Shown one piece after another: positions 22,907 through 34,840 of a stretch of DNA of 64,000 nt. The position numbers were made by a program, and so were the translations under genes. The notes under the pieces are model-generated. The model worked only from the letters and a program-made list of their open reading frames with translations. It was not told the origin of the DNA and made no database searches. The DNA lies in NCBI GenBank assembly GCA_047967505.1, contig CM106540.1, one strand, 5' to 3'. The first letter of the stretch is position 1. Each line of letters begins with the position of its first letter. Source of the DNA: Dipteris shenzhenensis (lineage: Eukaryota > Polypodiophyta > Polypodiopsida > Gleicheniales).

Positions 22907-22918
22907 GCTCTAATACCA
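22907..22918 (-). other. Primer-binding site of element B
   Basis: The minus-strand sequence TGGTATTAGAGC is one mismatch from the usual initiator-Met tRNA complement. It directly abuts the 5' LTR. Confidence 0.88.
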
Positions 22919-23130
22919 TGAATAAATATGAAGAGGGGAGAGGAGAGAGGGCATAGCTAGAGAGCACACCACAAATGAATAAAAGTACACTAGATTTAGT
23001 TGAAAATGTAGAACATATAAAAACCCTTTTAGGGTTAGGGTTAGGGCATCTAACCCTTTCCTTTATAGCACTGTATTGGGTTAGTGCTATGCACATATGA
23101 TCACATGAGGTTGAGCGTTGTCTCTCAACA
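22919..23130 (-). repeat. 5' LTR of element B
   Basis: 212-bp LTR running on the minus strand from TGTTGAGAGACAACGC to TTCATATTTATTCA. It is slightly longer than the 3' LTR because of a 13-bp difference near the edge. The flank TGTGC at 23131-23135 matches 10504-10508. Confidence 0.92.
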
Positions 23131-23135
23131 TGTGC

Positions 23136-24240
23136 TCTCTACACTTCCATTTCTAGACCATGGGGGTGTGCTCTCTGTGCTTCCATGTTCAGATTGTTGC
23201 AGATTCGGTTCCTCCACCATAGGAGCATTCTCCTCAAACTTATCACGTGGTTTTCGTGGTATCCGCATCATCAAAACCACTAGGTTTGGCAGTCCTTTCG
23301 AATGCGTGTATATTAACCCCTCTGGGGTTTTCTAATGTGATGCCATTTAAAACACGTATCTCATTGCGGATAGCATGAATGAGGTGTTTGAGTTTGTGCA
23401 TCAAAGGAACTTCCCATATCTAGAATGGAGAGGATTTATTTGCACTAGATGAAACTCCGCATGTGCATGAAATTTTATAGAATTTTCTCCACCCTAAAAT
23501 CTTGGTGGAACTTCAAATTTTGTAAAAAGTGGGTCATATCAACTCTTAATGCATAATTTTTTAGATCTATAAAATTATAATCATTGCTATATGGTCAAAA
23601 TAATCTTATTTGAATTAAAAATCCAAAATCTCAGGATGTATCTAGGATTTGATTGCTATTTTCTCTTGTTTTTGTTGTCAAACAGGCTAAAAGTGACTCG
23701 AAATCAATGACAAAATAGGTATTTGTATTTTAAGGTTTCTATATATGGAAGAAAATTTCTTTATATATCAAAGATATGATATAGCTACATACAAATCTGC
23801 TGAATTAAAAAAATGGATGTCCTCAATCATGTGAGATATCTCATATTTATAAGAGAATATACACTTTGCTTTTTTAACAAAAGAATTTTTTAGCTACATA
23901 TGTTTCTTCATGGGGTTTACAGATTTTTGAATAGTTATTGATAATTGATCATGTTAAGACTGATTATTACTAGCTCAATCAAATCTCGTTCTATGAGCTT
24001 CATGAAAAATGGGGCAATACCTCTCCCAACCTCCTATGTGAATGAATACAAACATTCATGTACAATATGGAGCTAATAGGTTGACACATGGCCAACCACA
24101 TGAGTCTGCAACAAATGGTGTTTTCCATGAGAAAAGAGAAGGGGTTTGAATGAAAGAAACTTGATATGAGTCAAAGAAGGTAGGTGAGAAAGAGAACATG
24201 CAGTAGTAGGTAGGGGAAAGTATTTCAAGAGTGTAGAAGA
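23136..24240. other. Right flank of element B
   Basis: Before B inserted this was contiguous with 10503 and leftwards. 23136-23340 is moderately GC-rich with fragments of minus-strand frame that may be the N-terminal side of the gag-like remnant at 9697-10503. From 23340 to 24050 it is AT-rich with no frame. The part from about 24060 should be leader of the LTR at 24253. Confidence 0.4.
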
Positions 24241-24497
24241 GCTCTGATACCATGACAAAATATGAAGAGGGGAGAGGAGAAGAGTGGAGATGAGGAGAGA
24301 GGGCACAACTAGAGAGCACACCACAAATGACTAACTATACATTAGATTTAGTTGAAAATGTAGAATATATACAAACCCATTTAGGGTTAGGTTTAGGGCA
24401 TCTAACCATTTCTTTATAACACTCTATTGGGTTAGTGCTATGCACATATAATCACATGATGGTGCTATGCACATATGATCACATGATGTTGAGTGTG
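24241..24497 (-). mobile_element. Partial LTR and primer site of a third family-B element (C)
   Basis: The minus-strand primer site TGGTATCAGAGC (24241-24252) is followed by an LTR-like sequence from 24253 sharing most of its length with the element B LTRs, including the GTGCTATGCACATATGATCA block. That block is duplicated in tandem here, with a 27-bp period at about 24436-24490. The outer LTR end (TGTTGAGAGACAA) is missing and no matching second LTR is seen, so this is a broken 5' end. Confidence 0.82.
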
Positions 24498-26155
24498 ATG
24501 ATGATCTAAGTACACGTGCTTGTGCACATAGTGGATGAGGTACAACCATAGCGGGAACTATCTATAGTCATTGGATGTTTTTCCTTGAAAGGTTATTGAC
24601 AACTTTGAATGGATTTGTGAGGACAAACATAAGACCTAAGGGTATCTTGGTGAATCTTGTATATATCATGGATTGTCTTACAAGCATGGATATTGGTTAT
24701 ATGCCTCTTGAAATTCCTCAAGGGAAAAGGATAGATCAACAAGAAAGATGATCTAATATTTAAGGGAGAAGGTAAGTACATTTTTATTCTCGTTAACAAT
24801 GACATGGTAAAGTGGATTGAGAGATATGAAGAGGCCAAATCAGAGAGACTAGCTACAAGGAGTATATTTTGATAGAGATACATGACTCAACCATATCATG
24901 TCCCTAAAAGCCACATCTCCCAATGCTAATAGCTATAATGAGAAAAGATCGAAGTAGAATTTTTGCTATAGACTGTACCAAACTCTGGCCAAATGAAAGT
25001 GATACTCTTGTTCTTTCTCTCAACAATGTGAGTAGGTACGTGAAAATAAATTAAGCTGATCATGACCTCACTTTGAAGCATTTCTCATATCTTTATTAAT
25101 AATGATATTTTGATATTGAGAATTGATGATGCTTCATCTAGATCATTTATAATATACTGATGAAAATATAGTACCAACAAATACATATTCATAAATATGG
25201 ATGATTGTTTCATTGGATATTTTGTCCATGCCTTGGCTAGCAATGCTTTGCTATGTGTTTCAAAGGTGTGTATTTTTTTACGTGAATTTTATTCCAAATA
25301 CCTAAAAGTATTACAAATAAAAGACCAAAAGAGCCGCATATATGGTCACGTGAAGTGGGATGCTAGTTCTTACAATTTGATGGCTTGAATGTGAAGGAAA
25401 CACTCATGACTTAATGGTCATAATGTTTTCAATTAGTAATTAGAAAGCCAATGTGTCACAGGGACAATAAGAGAGATTTTGTAAATGATTCCACATGTCT
25501 TGTCTACGTGCCAGCTATGGAAGTATAAGTGGAAGCACTACTTATGGAGTGGTAAAGTCACCTTCATGTGATGGTACTAAGTAGCATGATGGAGAAGATG
25601 ATCATAAATGTAGGAAGGCCTCAACATTAAAGGGAGCTAGAAAGTTCAATCTTTGAGGTAGTCATCTTGTGAGACTATTGCAATTTCTATTGTCTCCTCC
25701 TAGAGTAGGGAAGCTCTCTCTTGGAGAAGTTTTGAAACTATTTCAATCCTTGAGTGTATTGAAGATATTACTATTGATGCCCACCTAGCTAGGATGTGGT
25801 TGATGCCATGTGTAATCCCACCACACTATCCCTCTCATAAAGTTGATATCTGATTGGTCGATTGCAAAGAATAATGTCATTCTAGAGTAGCATATTGAGG
25901 TGAAATTCTAATTAAATCATATTTAGAGAAGGAAAGAGTTCTTTGTTATATTTTTTACAATTGTATATAGTCCCAACCACCTCTGCATGAAACTCTCATA
26001 CAAGTTCTTTGCCTCAATGAGGTGGTATAAGAGTATTTGGTTACCTACTTTGAGCTTGATTTCTCTTGTTTTTGTGTCATAGATTTATTTTTACTTTCCT
26101 TGTGCAACTATTGATTTCTTAGGGTCAAGGATTTGAGCATTCGGAGGATTTGTTA
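24498..26155. other. Unassigned AT-rich sequence
   Basis: No convincing gene. Frames such as 24593-24883 (minus) and 25197-25388 (plus) lack recognisable motifs. The sequence may be diverged Ty3-type DNA linked to the next feature. Confidence 0.35.
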
Positions 26156-26159
26156 TAGG

Positions 26160-26790
26160 TACTACTCTATCCAATCTTTCACATCAGCATATTTTTGTGA
26201 TGGTAGATCATTGTTTACAAGCGGAAGTAGCATTGGGTCTCTTTCAAATGAGCACTTGAATAGATTGATCCTTATGGAGGTCATGTTTTTATATGCATGA
26301 ACACTATAGGGGAGTACCATGCCCCTATCTGAATGTTTTCCATTCATGTACATTGCGATCATTCCTTTGATTTTTGGTTTGGCCTCACCATTTGGATTCT
26401 TTGAATTTAGAGAATCTAAACAACAATTCTTGGACAACTTCTAAGTGTTCTTACTAGGTTTGAGTATAGATGAGAACATCATCTAGGTATACTAGGACTT
26501 TTTCACTAACATACAATTTGTTAGCCTTTGGAATGTGTTGGGTGACTTTGAGCCCAAAGAGCAAATCTTTCAAATGGAATGTTTTTCATGTATGTTTTTC
26601 ATGGATTGGTATTTGCCAATTTCTTGAGGCAAGAAGCAGTCGTTTTTATAGAAGGCCATTAATACATGGCAGGGACTAATTTCTAAAGCAAGTTCTATTT
26701 CCTTTAGACAACTCCTCATGCTTGCCATATTTATGGGTCTTGATCTAGAAGTATGAGTTCTATGTTGAATGGGGGGAAAATTGGTCATGA
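26160..26790 (-). pseudogene. Degraded retrotransposon: RT active-site fragment joined to an integrase-like tail
   Basis: A minus-strand frame near 26470-26580 reads KVLVYLDDVLIYTQT, matching the YLDD/YIDD active-site segment of Ty3/Gypsy reverse transcriptases. Directly downstream, 26162-26437 encodes VLPYSVHAYKNMTS and SQKYADVKDWIE. These resemble the C-terminal end of a Ty3 integrase core, so the region between has been deleted. Assignment is by motif only. Confidence 0.4.
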
Positions 26791-28385
26791 AATCTAAAGG
26801 GTCAACAAAAATATTGGGGAAAATGTGGAGAAGGTTTATAATGTTGATGGTTTGGGGAATGCTAGGACTTCCTAAGGCATTTGTAATTGAAGTCTATACA
26901 AGGATCTAGTTCCTAATAACAAATCAAGTGTAGGAATTATGTGGAATGGTTGGAATTCTAGGATTCTGATGCGAGGTAGGGATGTTAACACTATGGTCAG
27001 AGGGATCTAGGTAGCTAGTCAGAAAGATCTATTGTGATAGATGTGATGGAGCTTCCAATGTTGATTGATACCAAGACCCTTTTTTGCTAGACAAATGTTG
27101 GGATGAGGAGCATGACCATTAGGAGATGAAGGCATGAATGATGCCCAATCAAGTCTTCTCTATTAACTAATCATCTCCTCTATTAAGGCATGAATAATGT
27201 CCAATCAAGTCTCCTCCATTAACTAATTGTCTATACATTTCCAAAAAACTTCGTTATCCCATGGTCAAGATTGACTTCCTATGCATTTTGGATATGTTTA
27301 CTCTTTAGAGCGCTACAACATTTGGCTGCATGGCCAAGTTTATAGCATTTTGGTCTTTAAAATTAGTCTTTGCTTAATGATTTTGATTATGTGAATTCCG
27401 TCTGTTGGCATGTCCATGATATTTTTTTGTGTAAACAAAATATGATTTATATTTTTCACAATATATCAGTTGTAAAATGTTTTAAACCACATGCTAAGCA
27501 TAGAAAAAGCTTTCATGAAGAAAGCAGCATAAGAGATTCTATAGTCAAAATAGAGTCTATGCATCCTACATAGCAGAAGGCAACAATAGTCATTCATGTT
27601 CATCTTTGACTTTCGGAGTAATTGGCCACTTGTGTAACTTGGGTGATTTATCACCCTTAATAGTTGTAGGTCGTGTAGGAGTAGGTATCTTAAATTTATG
27701 AGCTAAGGGAGGAGGAGCCTCCAAAATAGTAGCAACAGTGTCATTGCCTAATAGTCTTAGATATAGATCTCTCTCTAGGATTTTTTCATGTTAGTTTCAT
27801 TAAGAACTGAAACTTTTATATTGGTGTTGAAAGTTTTATATTGGTGTTCATTAAGAACTGAAACTTTTATATTGGTGTTGAAAGTTTGTATGCCATAATA
27901 AAAATAAATCTTTGAAACATTCACCAAGATTTGAAACTTTTATGAAAAAAAATTGAAATTTCACCAAGATTTACATCTTTTACTTGAAATTTTAGAAGAA
28001 AATATAAAACAGAATACTATATTCTATCAATATTATGAAACTTAAAAAATCGGCTCAATAAACTTTCACCAAGATTTTATACTAATAAATAAGTATAGCT
28101 TTAATAAAATCATCCATGCTCTCTAGTAACAATGGGAAGCTGAGGATCAACCTGGGTACTTAACAACAACTGTGTGAGATCCATCCTAGCATCTAACTAC
28201 ATCAGTTTCTAGCATTCAGTTGGGTATGGGCTTCATGGTACAGAGTAATGGCCTTCTTGAGTCATCATTGTTCTTGTCCTGCCATTCCAAAAACATAGCA
28301 TCAGAGGGAACAATCACATTATTTAACTGATAGTTGTTTCTGGCTATCCAAATTAGCAGGACAACATGAGTTGTAATGTGCATCA
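26791..28385. other. Unassigned AT-rich sequence with small tandem duplications
   Basis: No gene recognised. Imperfect tandem duplications occur at about 27124-27230 (period about 62, core GGCATGAATGATGCCCAATC) and 27797-27890 (period about 51, core AAGAACTGAAACTTTTATAT). The region ends at the 5' LTR of element D. Confidence 0.45.
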
Positions 28386-29011
28386 TGTTAGATATGCTCA
28401 ATGCCCCACCCTCCTACTAACCACCAGTGGTCCAAGGTGCTCAAGTTGTAAGGCCCCCATATGAGGAGAAGCCATGTGTGAGCCCGGGACACTAGATGGA
28501 TCTTGACTTGCATGTAAGATGAGGTCTATCAATGAGACCGTTGATGGTAGAAAGGTGATCTATGTGAGTCTAGCCTATGGGTTAGGCAGGGTAGATGAGC
28601 TGGTAGCACAACGAGGCACATTGTCTTGATTGTGTGAGAGCCCCTTGCTCTCACTGGGGTCTGACGAAGGTATAGGGAATATTCCCTGAATATTCCATGG
28701 ATGACTAGTTAGTTTCATCGACTAGGTTGACTGGTCGGCTCCACCAACTACATTGATCCGACTACCGCCCTCATAGCTATAAAGAGGCGACCCTCCCAAT
28801 CCATTGCATCAAATCAGATCTTCCAGCTAGTAGCTCTTCACCTAGTATCTATCCAAATCAACATCTAAGCTCCACTATGGGATCGCACGGGTGGATGGAG
28901 CCATCATCTGTACTACATTAGTATTGAAGGAAATTTTTGTTCGTCTCCACTTTCCTGTGTACTCTCTATTCTTTGTTCACTTTTTGTTCCGCTGCGTTGT
29001 GTAATTTAACA
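28386..29011 (+). repeat. 5' LTR of element D
   Basis: 626-bp LTR starting TGTTAGATATGCTCAATGCC and ending GTGTAATTTAACA, like both LTRs of element A. It contains paired GAATATTC at 28677-28684 and 28688-28695 and a TATAAAG box at 28778-28784, in promoter order. Confidence 0.92.
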
Positions 29012-29084
29012 TGGTATTAAAGCCCATGCAGCTCTAAGGATCGAAGAGTAGAAGAGAGGCGAGGGCTTCAACAGCATACACAGT

Positions 29085-29770
29085 GATGGCATCAGGAAGC
29101 GGCTCATGCTCAGCAGCTACACCAACAATACCAACAATCCACGCGTTGAGGACTCGCCCACCAGCCTTAAGGCAAGCTAGATGGTACGAACTACCCTTTG
29201 TGGAAGTTTAAAATTACTACTATTCTGGATGCGTATGAGCTTTTAGAGATAGTACTGGGGACTGCTAACCCAGAACCACAATAAACCCCCGACCTAGCAA
29301 ATCCGGGGAGAATGATACCTCCCAATGCCTACCTTCTACGAGCTTGGAAACATAGGAACGTAAATGCTCTGTGTGCCCTGGTTACAAGTACTACTAATAG
29401 TGTTTTGAGGAGTTCTATGCTTTACTTATGGAGGAGGAATTGAGGCTTAAAGCTCGAGATGCAGGTGGAAATGGGGATGCTGTGTTCTCTACCACTGCGA
29501 AAGGCAAAGGTGGTTCCTCCACCAAAGGTGAGTCCTCTTCTAGTGGTGACAAAAAGAAGAAGGGCGGCAAGAATAAGTTTCAAGGAGAATGCTTCTACTG
29601 CAAGAAGAAGGGCCATGTGATTGCAGATTGCCGGGTCAAGAAAGCAAATGAAAAGAATGGTAACCTAAAGAAGATAGATAAGGGGAAAGAGACGGCTAAG
29701 ACAGCGGAAGTTGGATCTATTTCTGGACATTGTGGAAGACTATTCCTCAATTCAAGAAGCTTCAACCACT
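29085..29770 (+). pseudogene. Element D gag with internal deletion, plus zinc knuckle
   Basis: Starts at MASGSGSCSA (29085). Frameshifted pieces correspond to the element A gag until about 29405, where TAGTGTTTTGAGGAGTTC joins two regions that are about 300 bp apart in element A. The 3' part (29428-29772) reads EEELRLKARDAGGNGD and the knuckle CFYCKKKGHVIADC. A stop just before the protease ends the frame. Confidence 0.85.
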
Positions 29771-29772
29771 GA

Positions 29773-30945
29773 TTGGTGTTGGATAGTGGTGCCTCCCATC
29801 ACATGACCTACAAGAAGGGTCTATATTGTTCCATGCAGCCTCTACAGGAACCCATCACTGTGATAATTGGAAATAACACAAAATGCCTTGTTGAGGGTAC
29901 AAGTACCGTTTCATTTGTTTATGTAAATGGAGATGTTAAGAAACTATCTAATGTGCTGTATGTTCCACAAATCAAGAGAAATATGCTATTAGTTGCTTCC
30001 ATAACTGACCTTGACCATGAGGTGAGGTTCAACAAGATAGGAGCAAAAATTCTGGATAGTGCTGGCAATCTTGTTGGCACAAGAGTAAGGAGGAACAACC
30101 TGTATGAGCTAAGTGCTCTTACAACCACCACTGGAGTGGGCACAAGCAGACTTTGGCACGAAAGATTCGGCCACATCGGATTTGCAGTGCTGAAGGAGAT
30201 GCACAAGCAAGGTATGGTGGCTCACTTACCTGTAGTAGCAAAAATCAAAGAACCGTGTGAAGCTTGCATGATGGGCAAGCAACAGAGAAAGGCATTCCCA
30301 CAAGAAAGCAAGAATAGAGCAAACGCTCCTCTAGAGTTGGTGCATGTTGACTTATGCGGTAAGTTGGGATCTTCCTATTTTTTATTGATCATCGATGACT
30401 ATAGCAGGAAGATGTGGGTGTACTTTCTTTGCAAAAAGGCTCAAGCTTTTGGTAAATTGAAAGAATGGCTACACCTTGTTGAAAATGAAACAGGGAGAAA
30501 AGTGAAGAAAATCAGATCGGATGGTGGTGGTGAGTTTGTTTCTACAAAGTTTGGAGACTTTTGCAAGAGCAAAGGGATCAAGCGACAAACGACGACATCA
30601 CATACGCCTCAGAAAAATTCTATTGTTGAACACCGAATGCGGACCACCGTGGAGATGGGGAGGTGTATGTCGAAGGGTGCTGGACTGCCAAACCATTTTT
30701 GGGCTAAGGCTATCAATACTGCGGTTTACATCCTTAATCACAACTATGCAAAGGCACTCAAAGGTAAAACACCACATGAGGCTTACAGCGGTAAGAAGCC
30801 ATCTGTCTCCCACTTTAGAACATTTGGGTGTGAATACTATGTGCATGTACCAGACAAAGAGAGAAACAAGCTACAACCAAAAAGCACCAAATGTATCTTC
30901 TTAGGCTATTGTGATGAGAAGAAATCCTATAAGTTGTATAATTAA
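29773..30945 (+). pseudogene. Element D protease and integrase (390-codon open frame)
   Basis: Contains VLDSGASHHMTYKKGLYCS (protease), RLWHERFGHIGFAVLKEMH with CEACMMGKQQ (zinc-binding), SSYFLLIIDDYSRKMWVYFL (first Asp), IRSDGGGEFVSTKF (second Asp) and a NSIVEHRMRTTVEMGR segment with the third acidic residue. KCIFLGYCDEKKSYKLYN sits at the C-terminus. Compared with element A it lacks about six residues after HVDLCGK but keeps the region A lost. A stop after KLYN ends it. It is the longest intact stretch of this family here. Confidence 0.9.
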
Positions 30946-31002
30946 GAGGTAAACAAGATCATATCTAGCCGCGATGTGGTGTTCAGCTAACAACCACATG
31001 CA

Positions 31003-32460
31003 GTGGAGGCACAGAAGAGCTCTTCCACTTTATCATTAAGCAAAGAGGTAATTCACGATGGACCTATCCCAGGAGCTATAAAGGAGGAGGAAATTTCAGA
31101 TGATGAAGGTATAAGTCACCAACCTATTGTTACACCACCGGAAAAGCCATTGCCGCGATGGGTAAGGCAACTCTATGACTATGATAACCAGATGCCTATG
31201 TCTACTGAGCAGCATGCAGATGGACCAAGGCAGTCTCAGAGAATCGAGGAGCAAAGGAGAACTTCTGTTCACATAGTCAATATGGCCTTGATCGCTGAGA
31301 TTATTGCAGAAGTAAAGGAGCCTACGAGTTTGGAGGAAGGACTTGTAGACCGAGATTGGAAAAACGCTATGCAAGTAGAATATGACAGCATCATGAAGAA
31401 TGAAACTTGGGAGCTAGTAGATCGACCACCTAACAGAAGGGTTATTGGCACCAAGTGGGTTTGGAAGGTAAAGTACAAGGCCGATGGGACTTTGGAAAAG
31501 TACAAAGCCAGATTGGTTGCACAAGGACTTTTGTAGGTTGAAGGGTTTGATTTTCAGAAATCTTTTGCTCCGACTACCAGAATGACCACTATTCGCACAA
31601 GACTATCGGTGGCTCCTCATAAAAAGTGGCCAGTTTATCAAATGGATGTTAAATCATCATTCTTGAATGGTGACCTGAAGGAGGAGGTGTACGTGGCTCC
31701 AGCCACCAAGGTTTGAGCCCGGTTTGAGGCCCCCCATTCTAAGAACAAGGTATGTAAGCTAAAGAAGGCACTGTACGGGTTGAAATAGGCCCCAAGAGCA
31801 TGGTACCAATGGATAGACAAATTCTTTCATAAATTAAACTTCAAAAGATGTGCCTTAGATGCTAACTTGTATGTGTATAGGAAAGGTGGAAAATCTACTA
31901 TTATTGTTCTATATGTGGATGATCTCCTTATTACAAGTCACTATGAAGACATGATCCAGCAGACTAGAAAGGCGTTGAGCACTGAGTTTGAGATGACAGA
32001 CTTAGGCTTGATGCACTATGCTTTGGGGATTGAAGTCTGGCAAGAGCTAGGCAAGATCTTCATTTCTCAGCAAAAATATGCAAGGGATATCTGGACGGCA
32101 TTTGGTATGTTCGAGTCCAAGGAGATAGCTACACCTATGGAGGTAAATGTGAGGCTATCTATGGAGGATGCCTCACCACCAGTAGACATCAGGAGGTATA
32201 GGAAGTTGGTCGGAAGTCTCATTCTGTGCAACACCAGATAGGACATCAGTTTTGTTGTTGGCATTTTGATAAGGTTCTCCAATAAGCCTCGGGAGGATCA
32301 TTGGAATGCAGGGATGCAAGTGCTCAGGTATGTGATGGGAACTCTTGATTATGGCATCACCTATGGTACAGGCACTTCCTTGGCTGGTCATTGTGACTCA
32401 GATTGGGTTGGAGATGTTGATTCCAGGAAATCAGTTTCTGGATATTGTTTCTCTTACAAT
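31003..32460 (+). pseudogene. Element D reverse transcriptase and truncated RNase H
   Basis: Frames read DWKNAMQVEYDSIMKNETWE and KWVWKVKYKADGTLEKYKAR, a stop, then VYQMDVKSSFLNGDLKEEVY and KKALYGLK. IIVLYVDDLLITSHYEDM follows, with the active-site YVDD near 31911-31922. MTDLGLMHYALGIEVWQELG, GTLDYGITYGTGTSLAGHCD and SDWVGDVDSRKSVSGYCFS complete it. At least four premature stops occur. Confidence 0.9.
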
Positions 32461-34840
32461 TCTAGGGCGACGATTGCTTCAGCAACCTCGTCAATATTTT
32501 CTTCTACATCTATCTCTGACTCTAGTGTAGGTAATGCTGGCACCTCTTTGATGAACATAAGTAGCAGGGGGATCCTGCATCTCTAGCATCACTATGCAAT
32601 AGGCCATCTCTATAGACAAAAATCGGGTTCCTACATAACCCATTTGAAAATGCCTCTCCTCCAGGCTTGTTATTTTCATGTAGTGTCTAGGACCTAAGGA
32701 TTTATAAACACTATATAATCTTTTCCTAAATGAGCAGCAAGATCCTAGGAGGAGATTCTAGGAGATCCATTGTCATCTATCAAGGTCTATTTGGGTAGCA
32801 TTTGGAGTGATGTATGTATCCAAGTATCGTCAAAAATATCATGTGCTTTGGACAGTGCTTGGGACCATAGGGACCCAAAGGCATAGCAATTCTTGCCCCA
32901 TTACAAGATAGGGATCCATGCATTTGGCCTTACACTATGAAAAATTTATCAACTTAGGGTGGAATAAAAAATGTCAATATGCACCCTAAAACAAGGCCTC
33001 CCAATTTCCAAAATTTCATAACCCAATACATGTCATCATGTTTCAAACTCTATCAAGAAACGGAAGTGAGAGAAGCATGAAAATTTTGAGGAAATTCATG
33101 TATACACAATTTGCAGTGGTAATATTGATGTAAACAGTGACAGTAACTATGAAAATAGTAATTTGATGGTAATATCGATGTTGTGTAGATAAGACGCACT
33201 ATGAAAAATCTCATCACTTTCATTGAAAATGTCAAGCGAATAAGCTTCCAATTTGCAAACTCTCGACCCTCCAAACCTTGCACCTAACTCTCCCCCACTT
33301 TTGAGACACACCCAAAGTAGGTGAGGAGACACATTCTAGCCTCCAAAAACAAAATTGAAGCAAGCATATCAGGTGTGTTTTGTGCTCAACATTTGCATTC
33401 TCTTTTCAAGTTCTTGATTCAAGTGGTTTCTTTGCTTCGTGTTTGCATGAAGAACAAGAGGGGGAGGAAGATGCATGAATAGATTCATGAAGAGGGGCAG
33501 AGGATTCATCAGAGGGAGAAGAGAATGGAGAGGAATCCTTCCTTTTCTCCATTTCATGATTTCTCTCTTTTGCTTTTTTCATGTTGTTTTTTTTACTTTA
33601 TTTTGAAAAGATTCATGAAAGAGAGAAAAAGTGGGAGAGGAATCCTTCCTGAAAGGTACAAGAGGAGGAAGATGGATCTAAAAGGGAGAAGAGGAGGAAG
33701 AGGATTCATGAAAAGGAGAAGAGAAGGGAGACAAATCCTTCCTCTCGATCCTCTTCTCCCTTCCATGATTCCTATATTCCCTTCCCCTTTCCTAGTGCTT
33801 TCTGTAAAGGACATTTGGAGAAATTTTGGTTATAATTTCTCTTTGTTTGAGAATATTCTTAGGAATCTATGTAGATATTCCTTGCCTATCGAGGCTGGGG
33901 AACTCCTACCAACTTGCCAAGAGGGATTTTTTCCCCTATGGAGCACCAAAAAGGCATGAAAAGACCAAATCTATAGGACAGTCAGAGGAAAGGAAGGGAA
34001 GCCTACTTGGGCACACAAAGATGATTGGAAAAAGATAAAGAAGGAGATGAAGGATACGCCCGCGCAAGAATTTAGATCAATAGAAGCAAGCAACGGTTGC
34101 CAAGAAGGGTAAAGTGGTCTGATTCCACTTAGGCTTGAGAGGAAAGGATCAATTTTATCATTACTTTGTAAGTGCACTAGCTATTGTTTCTCTTATTTTA
34201 GAATGTTTTGGAATGTAGCATCTAAATAATTCAAACTAGCATGTGTTCTTGTAAATGTTAGTCCATGCAAAAGGGTAGGGTGTGTATGGAGGATGGATAC
34301 ACATACACCTGTAAAAATAGTACGAAAGGTCTCTTTGACTGGTGGAAGTGGGTGGGCAATATGTGCCATTTGTTGATGTAATCTCTTCAAACTACACAAA
34401 TTTATTTTCAAAGGCTCAAGTTGAATAACTAGAATATATACTAACCTTTAACACGTGCTTGTTGAATTGGTCCAAGATGGAGATGAATTCTTGATAAAGG
34501 CAAGACACCTAGTTGGAGGAGCAAGTGGAAGGGGAGATGAGAGAATGACAATGTGTATGGCGATGATGGGATTGATGATGAGGATGATGGGAGTGATGAG
34601 TCCAAATATGCTATTGTATATGGGATGTAAGTAAATAGGAGGCTAGAGTAGGAATAGAAATTGTTTAATAGGCATAGTACAAGCCTACAATTTTGTACCC
34701 AAACAATGTCAATACATAGATGAAATGCCAAAATAGTATAATATAGACTTTTATATGAGTCTAAGTAAGAGAGACAAATATTCTCAAGTGGTCAATAGAG
34801 GTCTTAGTCCTTGTGAATATCTCTATTGGCTTCAATTTCT
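32461..34840. other. Unassigned sequence including a purine-rich tract
   Basis: After element D breaks off, no retroelement protein is seen. 33460-33760 is rich in GAGAGG/AGGAAGA runs, with repeated ATTCATGAA(A/G)AG and AGGAATCCTTCCT words that generate spurious frames on both strands. 33760-34840 is ordinary AT-rich DNA without a supported gene. Confidence 0.45.

Larger units (their letters stand above)
10509..23130 (-). mobile_element. Copia element B, complete but nested and degraded
   Basis: Minus-strand Ty1/Copia element bounded by the 5-bp duplication TGTGC (10504-10508 and 23131-23135). Its 3' LTR is 10509-10712, polypurine tract about 10713-10724, 5' LTR 22919-23130 and primer site 22907-22918. 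Removing nested element A and its duplicated target gives about 7.1 kb. Internal order on the minus strand is a long leader, gag with zinc knuckle, protease, integrase, reverse transcriptase and RNase H, the Copia order. All domains carry stops or frameshifts and key residues have changed, so it is dead. Confidence 0.93.
28386..32460 (+). mobile_element. Copia element D, 3'-truncated relative of element A
   Basis: Plus-strand element with a 5' LTR (28386-29011), primer site TGGTATTAAAGC (29012-29023), gag, zinc knuckle, protease, integrase, reverse transcriptase and part of RNase H. It is closely related to element A throughout. Homology stops abruptly near 32460 after WVGDVDSRKSVSGYCFS, within RNase H. 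No purine tract or 3' LTR follows, so no target duplication can be scored. Confidence 0.92.

Noticed and set aside
23030-23056. Telomere-like AGGGTTAGGGTTAGGG
   Set aside because: It is only about three units, lies inside the element B LTR, and the sister LTRs have degenerate versions, so it is LTR sequence and not an interstitial telomere array.
33525-33959. 144-codon plus-strand frame rich in Arg, Lys and Phe
   Set aside because: It arises from the purine-rich AGAGGA/GAAGA tract; composition is low complexity and no motif is seen.
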